Positions 10,122 through 20,934 of a stretch of 64,000 bases of DNA are shown piece by piece. This DNA is from Echinarachnius parma. Taxonomy: Eukaryota > Echinodermata > Echinoidea > Clypeasteroida > Echinarachniidae. A program made the translations under genes and the position numbers. The number at the start of each line of letters is the position of its first letter. Position 1 is the stretch's first letter. The notes beneath the pieces were generated by a model, which was not told the origin of the DNA, ran no database searches, and saw only the letters and a list, made by a program, of their open reading frames with translations. Location: assembly GCA_037951105.1 (NCBI GenBank), contig JBAMJV010007179.1, positions 17,130-81,129 of the forward strand. Direction: 5' to 3'.

Positions 10122-12245
10122 CAATGTGTGTAAAAGACCTATGATTGTAAAATTGAAACAATCATATCTTCGTTAAATATTGACCAATTAGTTACAACAA
10201 AGCATCAAATGAAAATGAATTAGATATATAAACATGTATAATTGGTAATTGAATGTATAATAATGGAAGGTGGGATAGTAGGCTATCGGCCTATCGTGTA
10301 ATAACTAATTATGGTAAGTCATTATTTTGAAAAAATATACACAATTTATCCGCCATCTATTTACAGGAAATTTGATATTATTAGTTGCTTATGATTATGA
10401 ATGTGTTATTACTGTATGTAATGTATTTACTTCAAGGCTACGAATGATATGGGCTGTCCAACTTAAATTCAAAGGTTTACTTAGATTTGTTGTTGTCTTG
10501 TTGTGAGTCTTGTTGTAGTAAAAATCTTTGTTATTTTCCATTATGCGAATGAAACAAATTACCTTTGTATTTTACAATTGGATTAATATATCAAATGAAT
10601 GAATGAAAAAACACCAAACAGGAAGTTTTGTTCTGATATATTTTAGCACCTAAGAAAATATTTATAAAAAATGCACAAATTTCACCCAAAGTCGATTGGG
10701 ATTGAAGTACCCTCGTCAACCAAAGCGTCGGTACGCCATCTACGTCTGGCAATGTATAGCGATGCATGGGATTTCCCCATTTTGTAAACGTAATTCGACG
10801 CATGCGCAATCTCGGATACCATGTTGCTTACTTGCTTTCCACGCTGGACTGCTGTTGTGCATGTAGAGAGTAATTCCGTTTTATTTCGTCCGACTTTTAA
10901 ACAATTTCTTTAGGTGAAGAAAGTGGCATATCAGGTGAGACTGCCAACAAAACGTAAGTGATATAAAAGATGTGTGACGGGTGTGTGACATGCCAAACGA
11001 AACTTATTAACAAACAAAAGGCGCCAGTATCGGCGGCCCCTTGGCCTTGTCCTTGACTGTTTTGCAAGTTGCAGCATGCATGCGCTGGTCGATACAGACA
11101 CAGGGCCCGGCCCGGCGCGGCAGGGGTGGCGGGGCGGCGTAGCCGACGGCCAACCGAGTGTCCTGATTAGAGACTTTTCCATGTATTCATGTGTAATTTG
11201 ATGTATATTGCCATTGTAATCTAAATCATACTCGCTCATTGACTTGTACACAATTCTGTAAAATTTTGTAGAGAACCAGGTCCAGGCCTCGTCTTTTTTT
11301 TCCGTAACCTTAAAGGGACTTAGTCTTATAGGGAGAACGACCGAATACCGCAATCACGCATTTGTATCTGCTAACACGCAAAACTTTGCTACAAAAAACC
11401 TAGGGTAGAATTCATATTTTTCAATATTTTACCATGAAATTGGTATCCTCTTGAAGCTTAATCCTTCCCTGATCTGGATATAGCATTAGTTGTTCCTAAA
11501 TCGATGTTTTAACACCCGAAAAAACAATCTGAATGCGCAGTGAGTTAGGAGACTTCGCGGTAGTCCCGGTAGCGACTGCACTTGAAAACTTCATTTTGCT
11601 ACCACAGTGCATAAATTTTCCCAACTTCCATGCCAGAGTAGGGGGTTCGTAAACTCCCTCTACGTTGAATTTGAGGCCATTGTCATGTAGAGCAGAATCT
11701 GATCTTTCGAATGACACCAAATTCGCCGGAATTTTTTTGAATTTTCACCTTGCAAATTGATTTTTTTGAAGGATTGTTTTGCTGACATTTTTGCATCGAT
11801 TTTCGGCACAAAAATTCGACGAAAAATCGTTTAAAACTGGAGGAAGGAATCTGAAAAAGGTATGGAAAAGTAGTATTTTATGAAAGTGTGTTGATTTCTC
11901 TACACATTGAAATACATTACTATGGGAGTAGTAATAGCGCTAAGCTGCGATCATCCAATGTAAACAAATTGCCCAGTACTGATTTTGATATTTTTAGCCA
12001 TGTTGAGGCATGCGTTTTCTATTTATAGCGCTGGGGCACGCGCAGAGCATAGTTACCGTCCATCGGCTGAAACTGGCAGAACCAAACTTTGTACCTTCTA
12101 CCTCTAAAATTGGAATATCTCCACTAATATTGAAGCTAATAAGTTGATTTAAGCACCATTATTTTTCTCACTTTACAAGCTTTCCAATGATATTACGTTT
12201 GTTGAGGTTCCTTCAACAAATCCAAAAGTCACCGAACTCCCTAGT
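10122..12245. other. No gene recognised
   Basis: Mixed AT-rich and moderately GC-rich DNA between elements. CTTAAAGGGACTTAGTCTTA at about 11,308 resembles the TAGTAAC-element end, so part of 11.3-12.25 kb may be an extended or nested copy. The ~140-aa minus-strand frame at 10.9-11.35 kb resembles no known protein. Confidence 0.4.
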
Positions 12246-12643
12246 CTTAGACTTAGTAACATTGTCCAAGACCAAATCCTCAAAATAAAATTTTAATTCT
12301 AGCGGTTCCCTCATACCTTGTTGTATTCATATTAACAATAAAATCATGGGACAGGTTTCGGTTTTTCAAATTTCCCTTTCGTTACAAAGATATGTACGAT
12401 CAAAGTATTCAGATAAGAAAAACTCCGGGCGAGTTTTTCATCCCTGTACAAACTGAATGCAGTGAGTTAGTGAATATCACCCAATATCACTTTGCATTTT
12501 CGCTCATTACTTGGCCATGCAATGTCCATTTGACTTGAAATTTTCTCACAATACCCTGTGGACATATGAGATAACAGCACTATACATTGCATCAACCATT
12601 CATCACTTTTTGCACATGCCAACAAAGTTACTAGATCCCTTTA
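12246..12643 (+). mobile_element. TIR element (TAGTAAC ends), copy 2
   Basis: It starts near GACTTAGTAACATTGTCC and ends CAACAAAGTTACTAGATCCC. It contains the shared words CTCATACCTTGTTGTATTC and CGGTTTTTCAAATTTCC and is collinear with the inverse of 7518-8573. Its right end abuts a later TTAA-targeting insertion. Confidence 0.65.
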
Positions 12644-12993
12644 ATGCGTCGCAACTCGTGAAAGCGCGCTGGAAAGCCAAGACTAGCTCGCGGTGTTGAT
12701 TTACACGCAAGCCTAGCTATTTTCTCAATAAAATCGTGGCTTCACACACCATGATGACTGTGAGTGTGATAGTTATACGCCTAGATGAATCATAATGTTC
12801 CTAGTCTCATTGTCGTGGTCGTAGTCCGCATCGAGATCGGACACTAATTAAATAATGGTCACCCTTGCCCTTGGACTTGTCTTATCTAGTTCGATGTCGC
12901 AGAGCCGCAGATTTTGATGCATAATAGCAGCGGGGGCTAGTCTTGGCTTACCAGCGCGCTTTTACGAGTTTTTGAGGAAAAGCGACGCATTAA
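12641..12993. mobile_element. TTAA-flanked MITE
   Basis: The element is 12645-12989 (345 bp) with ends TGCGTCGC...GCGACGCA, flanked on both sides by TTAA. The arms continue with AAGCGCGCTGG then AAGCCAAGACTAGC on the left, mirrored at 12,933-12,965 on the right. TTAA targets fit piggyBac-like or Kolobok-like elements. No coding sequence. Confidence 0.75.
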
Positions 12994-13092
12994 CTAAGGT
13001 TACGGAAAAAAAAGACGCGTCCAGGCCAAGCTAGTCTCACTCTCAGTCTCACTCTCACTTCTCAGAATTTTTTTTTTTATTTTAAAGGGATA

Positions 13093-13616
13093 CCAGGGAA
13101 CTCGGCCAGTCACACACAGCACCATGAGCACAGCGCCGTTGACTTTGTACACGCGCCGTGCGCTGTGGCCGAGTTCACCTACACTGCGATAAATTGAACC
13201 TTCGTACATAAAATCGCACCTTGCGGAAACCCGCTTTGCCGTTGATCAATAAATTTTGATCGAGCGAAGGCACCGCCATATTGCGATCCAAGTGGTGTAA
13301 GTTTCTATCAAAATGAACTACTGAGCGTAGATCTACAAAAGCGAGAATCAAGATTCTAAAAATTGAAATCTCAAATTATCTTGAACAAAATAAAAAATAA
13401 CACATTTCGGATTGTAAAGACTAGACTTTCAAGCGATTTTCTAGATAACCAGGAGGAATTATAGAACAGCAAGATACACATATTTGATGAGCAATATGCA
13501 GATATATCGTTTGATATAAGTTTCGAATCACATGTTCAGTGCATTCTCGGCAAATCTAATTTCAAAGTCGGCCCTGTCCTTTTTCTGGCTAGGTTCTCCC
13601 CCGGCCGAGTTCCCTG
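13093..13616. mobile_element. TIR element CAGGGAACTCGGCC
   Basis: CAGGGAACTCGGCC at the left and GGCCGAGTTCCCTG at the right are exact inverted repeats about 520 bp apart. The CAGGG start suggests hAT, but the flanking eight bases do not match, so the superfamily is open. A further internal GGCCGAGTTCACC at about 13,168 repeats the end motif. Confidence 0.6.
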
Positions 13617-13671
13617 GCCACTACGGTAGTTGAGTTCTGGTATTTCGTAAAGACTAAAAGTAAAACTAAAA

Positions 13672-14218
13672 GATAGTAGGTACAGTTTTGGTCAAACTGA
13701 ATTTTAGTAACTAAAACCTGCACCATTACATTACAAACTAATAGTTATAACTCCACCATGCCCGAAATGAATACAAAATTACAAATGACTAAGTAAAAAG
13801 CCTGTACTCATTCAAAAAGAGCTGTTAAAACTCAAGAGGGTGCTCTCTTAACACTCATCGGTTTCAACCATTTTGTATAAAATATTGTGCATGTGATGTT
13901 TTGTTGAAATAGTAATTAGATGGAGAGATAATCAACAACTATTTAAATACCTCTTTTGTAAATTTTTGAAAAGAGGAAGTATTTTTTTGTTTTTTAACTG
14001 CTTGTTCAAAATTATTGAATAATTGTGGGGCCCCACAATTATTACAAATGGTTATGTTTATGGATATTTCAACCATTTCTGAACCGATTTTGATAAAATA
14101 AAGTTCATTCTGTCATTAAAATTGTATGCTCTTTCAAATTTGACACTCAGTTTTTCAATATCTCACAAAAAAATAATTTTGTGTAGCGCCCTCTATACCA
14201 AAACTCAACTATCCCTTT
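13672..14218 (+). mobile_element. TIR element (ACAGTTTTGGTC ends), copy 2
   Basis: It begins GTACAGTTTTGGTCAAACTG and ends ACCAAAACTCAACTATCCC. It shares its interior with 7781-8463 almost base for base over GGGCCCCACAATTATTAC and CCATTTCTGAACCGATTTT. Confidence 0.7.
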
Positions 14219-14628
14219 AAAACAATTTAAACCAAGTTTTGCATTAATTTGAAATATTGAATAATATAAACTGGAGTGTAAATTAATTTGCCTACATGAT
14301 TCTTCTGAAATAATATGGGGGGGAGGGTGTCTGTGTCTGTAAATAAAAGAGTAAAATTTGGCATTCTCCACCAAAGCCAAAGCCAAAGCGTGCCCACGAC
14401 TTGGCATGCATGACAAAAAGAGACGATGCGCTATGCAATTTGTTTAGAGCATCGGTTCTTTTAGTCAAGCATATTACCAAGTCATGGGCACGCTTTGGTG
14501 GAGAATGCCTAGAATTGCTGTTAAAAATATGAATGATCAATGTAATTATCTAACTTTTCTTTACTGGTAAATATGTCCATCTTCAGGTTTGTGAACCTGT
14601 TGAAGAATAGTGTTCCCCAGCGGCAGCC

Positions 14629-14805
14629 ATGAGGGTGCTTGTGACAGGAGCGTCGGGCCTGATGGGCAGGACACTGATGAGGGAATTTGAGAGTGCAGCC
14701 TCGTGCGAGGTCCTGGGATTGGCCTTCAGCAGAGCCAAGGGGGCGCTGCGCAAAGTGGACATTCGGGATGAGGGGGAGGTCAGGCAGGTCATGCAAGAAT
14801 TCAAG
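14629..14805 (+). CDS. MAT2B: MAT2B coding exon 1
   Basis: It runs from the ATG in CAGCCATGAGGGTG to AAG before donor GTAACT and encodes the Rossmann start [11 protein letters not shown] through RQVMQEFK. Phase 0 exit. Confidence 0.92.
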
Positions 14806-17800
14806 GTAACTTCATTCATAGAAATGTTACCATACTATTGTGTGGGGTAGGTATGATGTTCTGGGAAAAAATGGGTATTCGGGTGACACCATGCACCTGT
14901 TCTGTCATGTGTAAAAGCACGGGACAGGTTTTGGTTGTTCAAATTTCCATTTCGTTCAAAAGATATTTACGATTGAAGTGTTCGGATATGAAATTATCTA
15001 CAGGACCTTTTCAGCCTTGTACAAAGTAAGTGCAATGAGTAGGTGAATATCACTGCATTTTCGCTCATTTCTCTGCAAAATAACATCCAATTAACTTTTT
15101 CACACATTACAAATGTACTTTCTGGACATATCAGATCACACCAATACACAATCTCCCTTTAAAGGTAAGCTTGCAATGGTTTGTATCCTTGTTCTTTGTG
15201 AGCAGCCTGATGCAGTGGTACATGCTGCGGTGGAAAGGAGGCCGGATGTGGTGGAAGTCAACGAGGAGCGGGCAAAGAAGGTCAACTGTGGAGCCACAGA
15301 GACTCTGGCAAAGATAAGTGGTGAGTAGCCAGTAAAAAAAAAATACATGGGGGCTAAATGCCAAAAAGAGTCCCCGAAAATCATAAAAGAGACTAAGGCT
15401 GAGTCATGTCGGTAATTGTCGGAACCGGGTCCCGATAAACTTTTACCGGTCGGGAACCGGTATCCTGATAAATTTTTACCGTCGAAACTCGGACCGGTAA
15501 AATCACGCAATCGTGCACGCATCGGCAAAATGCACTGTTTGTGGCTTATATTGCTCTTTTTATATGCAAATAACATAATAAATACTGAGGCTTTAATGGA
15601 TTTACATATCAATCGTTACGGGAAAATAGTTACAGTATCCAGAATTAACTCAGTTTCGGATGAAAAGTTTTTTTTTTTTAGAAGTAAATTCATCGTTTGT
15701 TCACCATTGCCCATCGCAACACGGTTCACAGAAACTTAGCCCGCTAGTCTGGGGGAAACATCACATGTACGATCGCTTGTGACTGTGAGCCACTGCATGC
15801 CCTTAAAAAGTGGCTATAAATTAGCCTTTTCGCAATCAACACCATTTTGATATTCTACTTACATGATTTCGAATGGCGTTTGACAGCCGAACAGAAAAAA
15901 AAAGAGCCCCGAAACAATGGAAACAACTACTCAAAACATCGATAAAAAACGACTACATCGCTCCAATTCGCTTGTATACCCTGTGTGCAAGTTACGGGGT
16001 CTCTTTTCTTGCGCAAGATCCATCCGCCGGGGACTTCCCCAATTCCTGGCGGATGGATCTTGCCGATAGAGGGCGGACTGGAACATAGTTCCACCGGCCC
16101 AGCGTATGAATCTCGCGGAAGAAAAAGAGACCCGTAACTTGCACACAGGGTATACGAGCGAATGGGAGCGATGTAGTCGTTTTTTATCGATGTTTTGAGT
16201 AGTTGTTTTCATTGTTTTGGGGCTCATTTTTCTTTCTGTTCGGCTGTCAAACGCCATGAAATCATGTAAGTAGAATATCAAAACATTTTTAAATGGTGCA
16301 AATGACCAAAAAACGTATTTTGAGCCACTTTTTGAATGCACTGGCTCATCAGCTGGATCATACAAAGATCCATCAGACAACTCCCCTGGAGTATCGGACT
16401 AACATTGTGTGCACATCCGCCGACAATATCGTTCAAATGACTAGCAATTTTGCGCTTCCTGTTCAATTTCTGACTGTCAAACGAAGTAATGAACCAAGAA
16501 TTTCTCGAAAATAACCACTCTTTAAAGTAAATGATATCAATTGCCCCGTTTTTATTTGAATTCCGCTACATTATTGTGATAATCTTAATTTCTTTTTTAA
16601 CATTTTATTTTTTAAATTTTTTTTTCGGGGCACTGTTTCCCGATATACCGAACCGGGTCCCGATTGAAACGGTCGGTAACCGGTGTGATCGACCGAACCG
16701 ACTCAGCCTTAAAAGAGACCCTAAAAATTTGGATCTATAGAGTTCAATGCAATTCAAATTTTGGAGTGTCATTGTCATGCATGCTGCAAGCTTAAAAAGT
16801 AGCCCTCCGAAAAATAGTTTTTTTTTCCCCCCACTGAGTAGCTCTTTATTGCATACTTAGTAAGAATCAAACCAACAATTTAACCATTAGTAAATTTCAG
16901 TACAGTGTATGTATCATTGCAATTGATTTGTTTAAACTTAAACACAAACAAAATAAATGGGACTTGTAACTTCAATCAGGAAAAGTTGACTCTATTTATG
17001 CCTCCGCGAAGAAGTGGCCGGAGGCATTATCTTTGACTGTATGCAGTCAAACTACTCTAGTTTCTCTCTTTTTGATGAATGCCAACATGATCTAAATACC
17101 GATGTCTTTGACAAAAGGACACATGATGACACACGCAGTACCCCGGGGTACCGTAGTAACCCGGGGTACTGCGTTGTGTAGTGCCATCTTGCGTTCAACC
17201 GTATCGCAGCTATTGCGTTGTGCATGCAGTGCAGCGCGCACTTGTATGCATGCTATACCCAGAGTACAGCCCTAAAAAAAAAAAAAAAATTAAACAAAAT
17301 GGGGGATTTTCGTTTGGTACCCCAGGGTACCATTTATGTCATCACATGTACATAATTTATTTGTTTAATTGGAATAACAAGCTTGAAATATTATTCTTTT
17401 AGTCCTTGGGCCAAGACCTCAAATATCACGTATTGGTACCATCTGGAGGGACAAATTGAAGTTGCTTTATTGGAAACACTATACATGCCTAGATTATGTT
17501 TTGATGTGATAGCCTGTGCAGAGTGGCAGCTTTATAGTGGATATCACTAAATTATATATGCAAATTAATGCAGAAATCCTCTTTTTGTCTATAAATCACA
17601 AATTATTGCTCAGAATATGCTCATTCCTTGCATGAATATTCTATCTGACTTAAATAACAAGTTACAAACATTGAAAATTGCGGCAGCCAACATTTGCCTT
17701 ATTTATTTCCTTGTTTGGGGAATTTGTTATGTATTTCACTGTTTTTTTCGACTTATGTATTTTATTGTTTGTATTCTATTTGTATAACAAGCTTTAAATT

Positions 17801-19295
17801 GTACCCTTTTATGCAGGGTGCTGATCAAAGTTAACTCCCCCCCCCCCTCCCCTTATTTAGCTGAGATGGGTGTATACCTGATTACATCAGCACAGACAAT
17901 GTCTTTGACAAGCTTCACATTGCACACATGGTGCTGATAAAAGTTAACTCCTTTTCCCCCATATTTAGCTGAGATGGGTGTGTACCTGATCTACATCAGT
18001 ACAGACTATGTCTTTGATGGTGCGTCTCCCCCCTACAAGCCTGCCGACCAAACAAACCCCCTCAACAAGTACGGACAGCAGAAGCTGGAGGGAGAGAAAC
18101 TTGCGCTGGCAAATAATTCAAGTGAGTTGTTAATACTCATTATTTTGTTTGAGCCAGTTATTTATTGAAACATGGAGCAAATATTGAGAGAGAAGATTAT
18201 GTGATGATATATTATTCAGTTTCAAGTTTCTCCATCAACCCAAATTGTTAAACTCATTTATACTCCAATGTTGATAATGCCTTGGTAATGTTGTATTTAT
18301 GCCTCCGCCAACGAAGTGGCCGGAGGCATTATGTTTTCGGGTTGTCCGTCCGTCCGTCCGTACGTACGTCCGTACGTACGTCCGTCCGTCCGTCCGTCCG
18401 TACGTACGTCCCGTTTTCGTTCTCGCGATATCTCAAGAACCAGTTGACGGATCAATTTCAAACTTGGTATGAGTGTACATATTGGGGTGACAATGATCTG
18501 ATTAGATTTTAGGGGTCATGAGGTCAAAGGTCAAGGTCACAGGACTCAATATATATACAAAAATGCCTCGTTCTCGCGATATCTCAAAAACTGGTTGACG
18601 GATTAAATTCAAACTTGGTATTAGTGTAGATATTGGGGTGGCAATGATCTGATTAGATTTTGGGGTTCATGAGGTCAAAGGTCAAGGTCACAGTACTCAA
18701 TGTATGTGTAAAAAAGCCTCGTTCTTGCGATATCTCAAGAACCGGTTGACGGATCAATTTCAAACTTGGTATGAGTGTACATATCGGGGTGTCACTGATC
18801 TGATTAGATTTAGGGGGTCATGCGGTCAAAGGTCAAGGTCACAGGACTCAATATGTATGCGAAAATGGCTTGTAATGGCAAAATTTCAAGAACTGAATGT
18901 CGGATTTCAATCAAACTCGGTACCTGATTGTATCATAAAGAGTTAAAGTAGCCATAAAATGTTGGAGTCATGAGATTGAGGTCAAGGTCACGGGACTCAT
19001 TATGCATGCAAAAAAGCTTGTAATGCCAAAATCTCAAGAACTAAATGTCAGATTTCAATCAAACTTGGTACCTGAATGTTTTTTAGGGAGCCATCAAAGA
19101 TTAGGATCAGATGGTTAAGGTCACAGGACTCCAAATATATGAAAAATATTTTAAAAAATGAAATCAGTGCATGTTAATTTGGGCTTGATATTAAAATCAC
19201 GTGATAGCGGAGGCATAATTTTTGATTGCGCGCAATCGAAGATCCATCTAGTTTATCCTATCATCACATCACCATCCTTCTAATCACAAATCTTG

Positions 19296-19348
<53 letters not shown>

Positions 19349-20934
19349 GTCACCATCATGGAGCCTTATGTTGCATTATCTTGCATAATAATGTATATTT
19401 TTGTTTGTAACTGAGACATGTTATCCCCAAACTCGATCATTTCCAGAGAGTGCTGTTCTGCGTGTGCCAATCCTCTACGGTCAGATAGAGACGTTGGGTG
19501 AGAGTGCAATCACGTGTCTGGTCAACATCATCAGGAATCCTGAGAAGGAAGAGCTGGTTGACGACTGCTGCATCCGCTGTCCCACTCACGTCCAGGATAT
19601 CGCCGTTGTCTGCAGGCAGCTCTGCGAGAGGTGGAAAACAGTAAGAAATTTCTGTTATGAATTGCTTTATGATTACTTTTGTTTTGCTTTTGCAGCAAAT
19701 GAGCTAGGGGCATTATACGTGTGCAGCCAAACCTGTATTAGCGACCACCTTTCTATACTATAGCAAAGGTCATGGGTTTCTTTTATATGCAAAAATAGCT
19801 TTTAATCACAATATCTCAAGAACTGGTTTGACAAATTTTCATCAAACTCGGTACCTGAATTTATCTTGGGGAGCCAAAGTAGCTGTCCGATGTTGGGGTC
19901 ATGAGATCAAAGGTCATAGAGCTCATCATATATGCAAAAATAACTTGTTATTGAGATGTCTCAAGAATCTGATAGTACAGTTCCACCAATCTTGGTAACT
20001 AAGTTTCTTATGGATCCAAACCTGCTAGATTTTCGGAGGCATGAAGTCAAATGTCACAGGACTAAATGCAAAATAACTTGTAATCCTACTATCTTGAAAA
20101 CTGGTTGACATAACAATCAAACTTGAATTAAAAGAATTTATATAAAAATCGCACATTGACAGAGGCATTCTTTTTTTACTACATGCAGTGAAAGATCAAT
20201 CTAGTTTAGTCTTGTATCATTTTAGGATCATTACTCAGTCACCAAGACTTACCAAGTGCTGTTTTTGATATGAGCCATATCTATCTATTATCAGATCTTA
20301 TCAAGTCTTATCTATGTTCTTTTCCGTGTCATTTTAGGATCATTACTCAGTCACCAAGACTTACCAAGTGCTGTTTTGATATGAGCCATATCTATCTATT
20401 ATCAGATCTTATCAAGTCTTATCTATGTTCTTTTCCGTGTCATTTTAGGATCATTACTCAGTCACCAATACTTACCAAGTGCTGTTTTGATATGAGCCAT
20501 ATCTATCTATTATCAGATCTTATCAAGTCTTATCTATGTTCTTTTCCGTGTCATTTTAGGATCATTACTCAGTCACCAAGACTTACCAAGTGCTGTTTTG
20601 ATATGAGCCATATCTATCTAAGATCAGATCTTATCAAGTCTTATCTATGTTCTTTTCCGTGTCATTTTAGGATCCTTCCTCTGTCACCAAGATCTTCCAC
20701 TGGTGTGGAGGGGAGTTCATGACAAAGTATGCCATGGTGAGGACAATGGCAGAGCTTTTCGGTCTTCCGTGTGACCACTTGCGACCGAATCCCGTGCAGC
20801 CGTCAGGAGGAACGCGTCGCCCCAAGGACTGCTCCATGGATCGGTCTGATCTGGAGCAGCTGGGAATAGGTCAGACAACTCCATTTAGGGAAGGAATCAA
20901 ACAGGTACTGGAGCCTTTCATGCAGCAAGAATGA
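14629..20934 (+). CDS. MAT2B: Methionine adenosyltransferase 2 subunit beta (five exons, 300 aa)
   Basis: Exons 14629-14805, 15206-15320, 17969-18121, 19447-19640 and 20671-20934 join in frame (903 bases with stop). The product is an extended short-chain dehydrogenase/reductase of the dTDP-rhamnose reductase type; in animals it is the non-catalytic beta subunit that binds and tunes MAT2A, which makes S-adenosylmethionine. Visible signs: nucleotide-binding [11 protein letters not shown] at residues 3-13, [11 protein letters not shown], the [10 protein letters not shown] strand, the N-KYG-Q--LEGE segment at the SDR YxxxK position (YGQQK), [23 protein letters not shown], and a C-terminal [12 protein letters not shown]. 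All junctions are GT-AG and phases match. An acceptor-like CCCCAG sits 8 bases before the ATG, so a further 5' exon is possible; the vertebrate protein is about 30 residues longer at its N-terminus. No frame breaks. Confidence 0.93.
14915..15172 (+). mobile_element. TIR element (TAGTAAC family), partial copy 3 in MAT2B intron 1
   Basis: It shares GGGACAGGTTTTGGTTGTTC, GCATTTTCGCTCATTTC and the CTCCCTTTAAAGG end with the copies at 7.5 and 12.2 kb. The left terminus is missing. Confidence 0.6.
15206..15320 (+). CDS. MAT2B: MAT2B coding exon 2
   Basis: The acceptor is GTGAGCAG and the donor GTGAGT. It encodes [17 protein letters not shown] and TETLAKIS; the [10 protein letters not shown] segment is a family hallmark. 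Enters phase 0, exits phase 1. Confidence 0.93.
15386..16719 (+). mobile_element. Non-autonomous element with 8-bp duplication AAAGAGAC (copy A)
   Basis: The element is 15394-16711 (1318 bp), starting TAAGGCTGAGTCATGTC and ending GACTCAGCCTTA. It is flanked by identical AAAGAGAC. Near-terminal blocks rich in ACCGGGTCCCGAT occur at both ends. At 15,846-16,285 it carries an internal inverted repeat with arms near 170-200 bp (for example GATATTCTACTTACATGATT and its inverse). A second, shorter copy in opposite orientation is at 37,385-38,393. The 8-bp duplication suggests hAT or a P-like superfamily; the TAAGG ends are not typical hAT ends. No transposase was recognised. Confidence 0.85.
16988..17062 (+). 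mobile_element. Short copy of the GCCTCCG repeat
   Basis: TTTATGCCTCCGCGAAGAAG then GTGGCCGGAGGCATTAT, ending TTTGACTGTATGCAGTCAAA and CTCTAGTTTC. The two ends match those of the 18.3-19.25 kb element with the interior absent. Confidence 0.6.
17137..17177. repeat. GC hairpin around GTACCCCGGGGTAC
   Basis: CGCAGTACCCCGGG on the left is mirrored by CCCGGGGTACTGCG on the right, in MAT2B intron 2. A related GGTACCCCAGGGTACC is at 17,317. Confidence 0.6.
17812..17935 (+). pseudogene. Ghost copy of MAT2B exon 3 start with its acceptor
   Basis: GGTGCTGATCAAAGTTAACTCC, a pyrimidine tract, TTTAG and then CTGAGATGGGTGTATACCTG repeat the sequence found again at 17,931-18,015 as the real acceptor and first ~45 bases of exon 3. 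One base is lost after CCTGAT, so splicing to the ghost acceptor would shift the frame. This is a tandem duplication of about 120 bp with one breakpoint inside the exon. Confidence 0.8.
17969..18121 (+). CDS. MAT2B: MAT2B coding exon 3
   Basis: The acceptor is ATATTTAG and the donor GTGAGT. It encodes [18 protein letters not shown] and [15 protein letters not shown]. Phase 1 at both ends. Confidence 0.93.
18295..19255 (+). mobile_element. GCCTCCG repeat with five ~150-bp internal units
   Basis: It begins TTTATGCCTCCGCC, carries a (CGTC)n/(CGTA)n run at 18,343-18,412, and ends GCGGAGGCATAATTTTTGAT with CATCTAGTTTA; the first and last parts form a short inverted repeat TTATGCCTCCG. Inside, a unit with CTCAAGAACCGGTTGACGGA, then CAAACTTGGTA, GGTCATGAGGTCAAAGGTCA and AGGTCACAGGACTC, repeats about five times with a period near 150. 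Open frames across it mirror the repetition and are not host genes. Confidence 0.75.
19294..19350. repeat. (ATC)n microsatellite
   Basis: About 18 consecutive CAT/ATC triplets in MAT2B intron 3. Confidence 0.9.
19447..19640 (+). CDS. MAT2B: MAT2B coding exon 4
   Basis: The acceptor is CATTTCCAG and the donor GTAAGA. It encodes [19 protein letters not shown] and [19 protein letters not shown]. Enters phase 1, exits phase 0. Confidence 0.93.
19785..20210 (+). mobile_element. Degenerate copy of the GCCTCCG repeat
   Basis: Units with ATCTCAAGAACTGG, CAAACTCGGTACCTGA and GGGGTCATGAGATCAAAGGT match the internal units at 18.3-19.2 kb. The end CAGAGGCATTC, then GATCAATCTAGTTTAG, matches its right end. 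The left end is missing. Confidence 0.65.
20217..20665 (+). repeat. Four 111-bp ghost copies of MAT2B exon 5 acceptor and start
   Basis: Each unit ends TCTATGTTCTTTTCCGTGTC then ATTTTAG, a good acceptor, and is followed by GATCATTACTCAGTCACCAAGAC. This aligns with the true exon start GATCCTTCCTCTGTCACCAAGATC (reported here in parts, sharing GTCACCAAGA). Units are 111-112 bases, nearly identical to each other but diverged from the real exon. In the exon frame each unit reads [13 protein letters not shown] then stop (the first has one extra T), against [11 protein letters not shown] in the real exon. The 150-aa open frame through the array is in another frame and is an artefact of the 37-codon period. 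Confidence 0.88.
20671..20934 (+). CDS. MAT2B: MAT2B coding exon 5 and stop
   Basis: The acceptor is GTGTCATTTTAG. It encodes [20 protein letters not shown], then [18 protein letters not shown] and [20 protein letters not shown], stopping at TGA. The NADP-binding-fold C-terminal region ends at the length usual for the family. Phase 0 entry. Confidence 0.93.
   Translation, partial: DPSSVTKIFHWCGGEFMTKYAMVRTMAELFGLPCDHLRPNPVQPSGGTRRPKDCSMDRSDLEQLGIGQTTPFREGIKQVLEPFMQQE

Noticed and set aside
15873..16514. 71-aa and 73-aa frames as a possible transposase
   Set aside because: The first lies in one arm of a foldback; the second is shared with the other copy only because the element is. Neither shows a DDE, hAT dimerisation or zinc-finger motif.
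18282..18946. Repeated frames containing [18 protein letters not shown]
   Set aside because: They lie in ~150-bp units of a dispersed repeat; the identical peptide in successive units reflects DNA repetition.
20270..20722. 150-aa open frame with four 37-residue repeats ([20 protein letters not shown]...)
   Set aside because: It arises because the 111-bp tandem unit is a multiple of three. It is in a different frame from the MAT2B exon it runs into, and the unit is a copied splice-acceptor region, not a protein repeat.
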